NCBI GenBank assembly: GCA_910587165.1
Contig: CAJUKP010000007.1
Span: 1-64,000, forward strand
Source: an uncultured Duncaniella sp.
GTDB lineage: Bacteria; Bacteroidota; Bacteroidia; Bacteroidales; Muribaculaceae
DNA length: 64,000 nt
Direction of reading: 5' to 3'
Below are positions 59,547 through 64,000 of the stretch, in pieces; within the stretch, counting starts at the first letter, position 1, and the number at the start of each line of letters is the position of its first letter. A model generated the notes under the pieces. The model was not told the DNA's origin, searched no databases, and was given only the letters and a program-made list of their open reading frames with translations. Both the position numbers and the translations under genes were made by a program.

Positions 59547-61181
59547 ATGAATATACGTACACTTCTGGTGGCCGTCGCGTCACTGATAGCGCAGGCCGCT
59601 TTCCCCTGCACGAGTCTGATAGCGGGCAAGAACGCCACCACCGACGGGTCGGTGTTTGTGACCTACGCCGCCGACAGCCATACACTCTACGGTGAGCTCT
59701 ACAACACTCCCGCTGCCGATCATGCTCCGGGGGAGATGCGCCGGATCACCGACTGGGATTCCGGCCGCTATCTGGGCGAGATACCGCAGCCGGCCCATAC
59801 CTATGCCACCATAGGCAACATGAACGAGCATGGCCTCACCATAGCCGAGAGCACATGGGGTGGCCGTGCGGAGCTTGAGGACACCACCGGAATCATTGAC
59901 TACGGTTCGCTCATCTATGTCACACTCGAGCGCGCCCGCACCGCCCGCGAGGCAGTGAAGATAATGACCGATCTTGTCAATGAGTATGGCTACCGCTCGA
60001 GCGGAGAGTCGTTCTCCATCGCCGATGCCGACGAGGCCTGGATCATGGAGCTTATCGGCAAGGGTGGCAAGGAGAAGGGTGCCGTATGGGTAGCCCGCCG
60101 TGTGCCCGACGACTGCATCTCGGGTCACGCCAATTTCCCCCGCATACATAAGTTCCCTCTCGATGACAAGGAGAACACTCTCTATTCGCCTGATGTGATA
60201 GACTTCGCCCGCAAGATGGGTTATTACAAGGGTAAGGATGAGGATTTCAGTTTCTCCTCGGCATACGGAGAGCTCGACGGCACGGCCACACGCGGATGCG
60301 ACGGCCGTGTGTGGAGCTATTTCAACCGCTTCAAGAGCGGAATGGACAAGTATCTCCCCTGGATCATGGAGTCGAAGGGTGAGGCTATGCCTCTCTGGGT
60401 CGAGCCTGACAAAAAGGTTTCGGCCAACGATATGAAATGGATGATGCGCGACCACTTCGAGGGCACACCCATGGATATGACCAAGGATGTCGGGGCCGGT
60501 CCCTACAAGGTGCCTTACCGCTGGAGGCCCATGACGTTCAAGGTGGACGGCAAGGAATATCTCAACGAGCGCGCCATCGCCACACAGCAGACAGGATTCT
60601 CGTTTGTGTCGCAGATGAACGGCTCGCATCCTGAACCCATGAGGGGTATCCTGTGGTTTGGTGTCGATGATGCCAATACCTGTGTCTACATACCCGTCTA
60701 CAATTGTGTGGACAAGGCTCCCCATGAGTTCGCACCCGGCAACGGAGATATGCTCACCCTCTCATGGGACGCTGCCTTCTGGGTGAACAACTATGTGGCT
60801 AACCAGGCTTACAACCGTTACTCGCAGATGATACCCGACATACGGCGTGTGCAGGGTGCCGAGGAGGCGACTCTTGACAAGGAGGTGGCCGCACTCATGG
60901 AAGGGGTGAAGGATATGGCTCCCGAGGATGCCCGCGAGGTGCTCCGCGGCCACACCGATATGGCTGCCCAGAGATATGTGCGCCGCTACAAGGACCTCGG
61001 CGACTATCTGCTGGTGAAATATCTCGACGGAAATGTGAAGAAAGAGAAGGATGGCAAGTTCGAGCGCACTCCCGAAGGGATGGCTGTGACTCCGGATTTC
61101 CCCGGATATGACGAGAGATATTACCGCGCCATCGTCGACGAGACCGGCGACCATCTGCGCGTCACCGAGATAAAGAAATGA
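59547..61181 (+). CDS. C69-family dipeptidase
   Basis: 544 residues. Signal peptide (MNIRTLLVAVASLIAQAAFP) followed by Cys21 in CTSLIAGKNATTDGS, the N-terminal nucleophile region of the Ntn-hydrolase PepD/C69 family. Other family blocks: TYATIGNMNEHGLTIAEST, DEAWIMELIGKG, HANFPRIHKF and a late GMAVTPDFPGYDERYYRA. It cuts dipeptides, probably in the periplasm. The stop overlaps the helicase start by 4 bases (ATGA), an unusual coupling to a DNA repair gene. Confidence 0.92.
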   Translation: MNIRTLLVAVASLIAQAAFPCTSLIAGKNATTDGSVFVTYAADSHTLYGELYNTPAADHAPGEMRRITDWDSGRYLGEIPQPAHTYATIGNMNEHGLTIAESTWGGRAELEDTTGIIDYGSLIYVTLERARTAREAVKIMTDLVNEYGYRSSGESFSIADADEAWIMELIGKGGKEKGAVWVARRVPDDCISGHANFPRIHKFPLDDKENTLYSPDVIDFARKMGYYKGKDEDFSFSSAYGELDGTATRGCDGRVWSYFNRFKSGMDKYLPWIMESKGEAMPLWVEPDKKVSANDMKWMMRDHFEGTPMDMTKDVGAGPYKVPYRWRPMTFKVDGKEYLNERAIATQQTGFSFVSQMNGSHPEPMRGILWFGVDDANTCVYIPVYNCVDKAPHEFAPGNGDMLTLSWDAAFWVNNYVANQAYNRYSQMIPDIRRVQGAEEATLDKEVAALMEGVKDMAPEDAREVLRGHTDMAAQRYVRRYKDLGDYLLVKYLDGNVKKEKDGKFERTPEGMAVTPDFPGYDERYYRAIVDETGDHLRVTEIKK

Positions 61182-63481
61182 TGGAGCAGGAGTATCTTGA
61201 CAAGCTCAACGGCCAGCAGCGCGAGGCGGTGGTCTACTGCGACGGCCCCCAGCTCGTGATAGCGGGTGCGGGGTCCGGAAAGACGCGTGTGCTCACATAC
61301 AAGATAGTTCATCTTCTCTGCAACGGCTACGAGCCGTTCCGGATACTCGCGCTGACGTTCACCAACAAGGCCGCGCGTGAGATGCGCGAGCGTGTAGAGC
61401 AGCTTGTCGGCGCCCCGACTGCCTCCAAGCTGTGGATGGGCACGTTCCACTCCATCTTCGCCCGCATCCTGCGCCACAACGCGGAGCTGATCGGTTTCAA
61501 AAGCTCGTTCACCATCTACGATGCCGCCGATTCAAAATCGCTGATCAAGAGCATCATCAAGGATATGCAGCTTGACGAGAAGGTCTACAAGCCTTCCACG
61601 GTGCTCGGCTCCATCTCCTGGGCCAAGAATGCGCTGGTGTCTCCCGAGGCATATATGGCCGACAGGGAGCTGATGGAGGCGGACCGCCGCGCGCGCCGTC
61701 CGCTGACGGCCGATATCTACCGGGCCTACCGTGACCGCTGTATGGTGGCCGGTGCCATGGACTTCGACGATCTGCTCTATTATACCAATGTGCTGCTGGT
61801 CGAGCACCCCGACGTGCGCCGCCATTACCGCGAGTTTTTCCGCTATATCCTTGTGGATGAGTATCAGGATACCAATCATGCCCAGCACCGGATAGTCACA
61901 CTTCTGACCGGTGACGAGCAGCGGCTGTGTGTGGTGGGCGACGATGCCCAGAGCATCTACTCGTTCCGCGGGGCCAACATACGCAACATTCTCGATCTGA
62001 GGGCCTCGTTCCCGAAGCTCGAGACTTTCAAACTCGAGCGCAATTACCGTTCGACACGCAATATCATCGACGCCGCCGGAAGCCTGATCGACAAGAACAC
62101 CGAGCAGATACCCAAGAAGGTGTTCTCGGAGAACGACCGTGGCGCCAGGATCGACGTGACGCGTTGCTACAGTGATTTCGAGGAAGCCTATCAGGTGGCG
62201 GCGAGGGTGTCGCAGCGTAAGCTCGCGACAGGCGACTCATACGATGAGTTTGCCATACTCTACCGCACCAATGCCCAGAGCCGTGTGCTCGAGGAGGCAC
62301 TGAGGAAGCGCAACATCCCTTACAGGATCTATGGAGGACTCTCGTTCTATCAGCGCAAGGAGGTGAAGGATGCCGTGGCCTATATGCGGCTGTCGGTCAA
62401 TCCTGACGATGATGAGGCTTTGCGCCGTGTCATCAACACTCCGGCGCGCGGGATAGGGGAGACCACTCTCGCCAAGCTCACCCGTGCCGCCTTAGACAAT
62501 AATACGAGTGTATGGCAGGTGCTCAACCGTCCTGATGAGTTTCCGGTGGACATCAACAACGGAACCAGGAAGAAACTGGCGGTGTTCTACAATGTGGTGG
62601 ACGGTTTCATCGAGCTGAACGAGAGCGGGATGGATGCCTACGAGGTGACACGCAGGATTCTGGAGGACACCGGTCTCTATTCGATGTATCTCCACGACAA
62701 TACCCCGGAGAATATATCGAAACGTGAGAATCTCGAGGAGCTACTGAGCGGTGTGAAGGAGTTTGTGGACAATGCCACCGAGCAGGGAAGCGAGGATACG
62801 GGGCTCACCTCGTTCCTGAGCGAGATTTCCCTTGCCACCGACCAGGACTCGGACACAATGGCCGAGGAGCACGTGACTCTCATGACCGCCCATGCGGCGA
62901 AGGGTCTGGAGTTCAACAATGTGTTCATTGTCGGGGTGGAGGAGGATCTCTTTCCGTCGGCGATGGTCAGCAATGACTTCAAAGGCATCGAGGAGGAGCG
63001 TCGTCTGCTCTACGTGGCCATCACCCGCGCGCGTAATTTCTGCATGATGAGCTATGCCACCTCACGCTACCGCAACGGACAGACCACCACGCCGCGGCCG
63101 TCGCGTTTCATCGGTGACATCGACCCGGCCTACCTGCATCTCGACACGGGAAACGATTTCCGCACTCCCCAGACCGTGCAGCCGTCGCGCCAGACTGTGA
63201 GGTTCGCACCTTCGATGGCCGGGAGCGCCCGTCCGCTCAGCGAGCTGCGCCGGCCTCAGGGAACTCCCGCGTCTGTTGCCCGTTCGGCTGGTGATATGCC
63301 CCGCCATACACCCGATGAGGTGTCGGTGGGCACACGGATACTTCACGCGAAGTTCGGCCGTGGTGTGATCGAGGCCATCGACACAGCCGGCACTGACCCG
63401 AGGATGACCGTGAAGTTTGACAACGACACCATGGAGTCCCGGACACTGTTGTTTAAATTCGCCAAATTCAATATCCTATGA
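61178..63481 (+). CDS. UvrD/PcrA-type DNA helicase
   Basis: 767 residues, SF1A helicase. Walker A AGAGSGKTRVL (29-39), TFTNKAAREMRER, motif II VDEYQDTNHAQ, motif III GDDAQSIYSFRGA, ERNYRSTRNI, MTAHAAKGLEFNNVF, and motif VI RRLLYVAITRAR. C-terminal tail with a Tudor-like end (VGTRILHAKFGRGVIEAI) as in PcrA. It unwinds DNA in nucleotide excision and mismatch repair or clears replication forks. It overlaps the dipeptidase gene by 4 bases at the start and nspC by 4 at the end. Confidence 0.94.
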   Translation: MMEQEYLDKLNGQQREAVVYCDGPQLVIAGAGSGKTRVLTYKIVHLLCNGYEPFRILALTFTNKAAREMRERVEQLVGAPTASKLWMGTFHSIFARILRHNAELIGFKSSFTIYDAADSKSLIKSIIKDMQLDEKVYKPSTVLGSISWAKNALVSPEAYMADRELMEADRRARRPLTADIYRAYRDRCMVAGAMDFDDLLYYTNVLLVEHPDVRRHYREFFRYILVDEYQDTNHAQHRIVTLLTGDEQRLCVVGDDAQSIYSFRGANIRNILDLRASFPKLETFKLERNYRSTRNIIDAAGSLIDKNTEQIPKKVFSENDRGARIDVTRCYSDFEEAYQVAARVSQRKLATGDSYDEFAILYRTNAQSRVLEEALRKRNIPYRIYGGLSFYQRKEVKDAVAYMRLSVNPDDDEALRRVINTPARGIGETTLAKLTRAALDNNTSVWQVLNRPDEFPVDINNGTRKKLAVFYNVVDGFIELNESGMDAYEVTRRILEDTGLYSMYLHDNTPENISKRENLEELLSGVKEFVDNATEQGSEDTGLTSFLSEISLATDQDSDTMAEEHVTLMTAHAAKGLEFNNVFIVGVEEDLFPSAMVSNDFKGIEEERRLLYVAITRARNFCMMSYATSRYRNGQTTTPRPSRFIGDIDPAYLHLDTGNDFRTPQTVQPSRQTVRFAPSMAGSARPLSELRRPQGTPASVARSAGDMPRHTPDEVSVGTRILHAKFGRGVIEAIDTAGTDPRMTVKFDNDTMESRTLLFKFAKFNIL

Positions 63482-64000
63482 GGATCAACGATATACCCAC
63501 CCCCTTCTATATAGTATATGAGGACCGCCTGCGCCGCAATCTCGAGCTTATCAGCCGGGTCGAGCGCGAGGCGGGAGTCAACATCATCATGGCATTCAAG
63601 GCCAATGCCCTCTGGCGTTCGTTTCACATCATCAGGGAGTATAACCGCGACTTCACCGCAAGCTCGCTCAACGAGCTGCGCCTCGGCAACGAGGAGCTCG
63701 GAGGCGAGGCCCATGTATATTGCCCGGTCTACACGCCCGAAACCATATCGGAGTTTCTCTCGCGGGCCACACATATCACCTTCAATTCGTTGAGCCAGTG
63801 GGAGAAGTATGGATCAATGGCCATCGGTGCCGGAGTGTCGCCGGGTCTGAGGGTCAACCCCCAGTGTTCGGTCATCGACACCGAGATTTATAATCCGGCC
63901 CTGCCGGGTTCGCGCTTCGGAGTGACCGCCGACCAGCTCGGCGGAACATTGCCGGAGGGGATAGAGGGGCTTCATTTCCACGCGTTGTGTGAGAGCTCGT
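63478..64000 (+). CDS. nspC: Carboxynorspermidine decarboxylase, 5' part
   Basis: The first 174 residues are present; the gene runs off the window. It begins MRINDIPTPFYIVYEDRLRR and shows the alanine-racemase-fold PLP region with Lys in MAFKANALWRSF, then ASSLNELRLGNEELGGEAHV, THITFNSLSQWEKY, VNPQCSVIDTEIYNP, PGSRFGV and HFHALCES. This is the NspC type of the alternative polyamine route that makes spermidine or norspermidine. PLP lysine identity is inferred from alignment to the family. The ATG overlaps the helicase stop. Confidence 0.9.
   Translation, partial: MRINDIPTPFYIVYEDRLRRNLELISRVEREAGVNIIMAFKANALWRSFHIIREYNRDFTASSLNELRLGNEELGGEAHVYCPVYTPETISEFLSRATHITFNSLSQWEKYGSMAIGAGVSPGLRVNPQCSVIDTEIYNPALPGSRFGVTADQLGGTLPEGIEGLHFHALCESS

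Overview
The window reads as a piece of a Bacteroidota (order Bacteroidales) chromosome, most likely Muribaculaceae-like. Reasons: many genes are preceded by the Bacteroidota promoter pattern (TTTG, 19-21 bases, TAnnTTTG); there are GldH, DUF4595, DUF3316 and DoxX-type proteins; and several secreted proteins end in a YNLQG...GxYI tail that resembles type IX secretion C-terminal domains. The family assignment is inference. The first 47 bases are Illumina adapter, so the window begins at an untrimmed contig end and the first gene is cut there. No rRNA, tRNA, CRISPR array, transposase or integrase cluster was seen.

Layout. 0-3 kb: truncated gpmI (-) and a secreted YD-like protein (+). 3.2-4.8 kb: a histidine-kinase-like protein without its histidine, followed by a 48-residue membrane protein. 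5-13.8 kb: a tripartite export operon (HlyD adaptor, MacB-like ATPase, four FtsX/MacB-type permeases in an A-B-A-B order, TolC) behind a near-consensus sigma-54 promoter and two enhancer-like palindromes. 13.8-16 kb: palindrome-rich spacer, hpf and a XerC/D recombinase, then a second repeat-rich spacer. 16-19.4 kb: two secreted proteins (-). 19.6-23.7 kb: rnfDGEA with no rnfB or rnfC upstream, plus an acetyl esterase. 23.9-28.1 kb (-): a ZapB-like protein, zapA, a hairpin leader, rny, ricT, gldH. 28.2-35.1 kb (-): TPR protein, rsmE, nucleoside-type MFS transporter, DUF151 nuclease, mnmA, DoxX, thioredoxin-like protein. 35.3-43.5 kb (-): three large surface proteins, including an LRR protein and a subtilisin-like protease. 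43.7-48.8 kb (-): amidase, S41 protease lipoprotein, DUF3316 protein, topoisomerase IV subunit A. 48.8-49.5 kb: a gene-free spacer with a promoter-terminator unit that looks like a small RNA, and a long nested palindrome. 49.5-51.9 kb (-): DUF4595 lipoprotein, DeoR regulator, ribB. 52-57.9 kb (+): split transketolase, FGGY kinase, fucose-isomerase-like protein and a DMT-type permease, probably a sugar catabolic operon under the DeoR protein. 58-59.4 kb (-): NUDIX hydrolase and aquaporin. 59.5-64 kb (+): C69 dipeptidase, UvrD/PcrA helicase and the start of nspC, translationally coupled.

The most unusual signal is a family of three nested palindromes (4795-4951, 23742-23913, 49280-49492). Each has a perfect stem of 43-50 bp, arms that differ between copies but change together on both sides, a related loop, and flanking 13-base units of the form TTACCNNTCAGGA. 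Other points worth a second look are the rnfDGEA operon with its own promoter, the rny-ricT pairing (RNase Y with a homologue of a known RNase Y modulator), the sigma-54 export operon, and the split-transketolase sugar cluster with tandem operator-like repeats.
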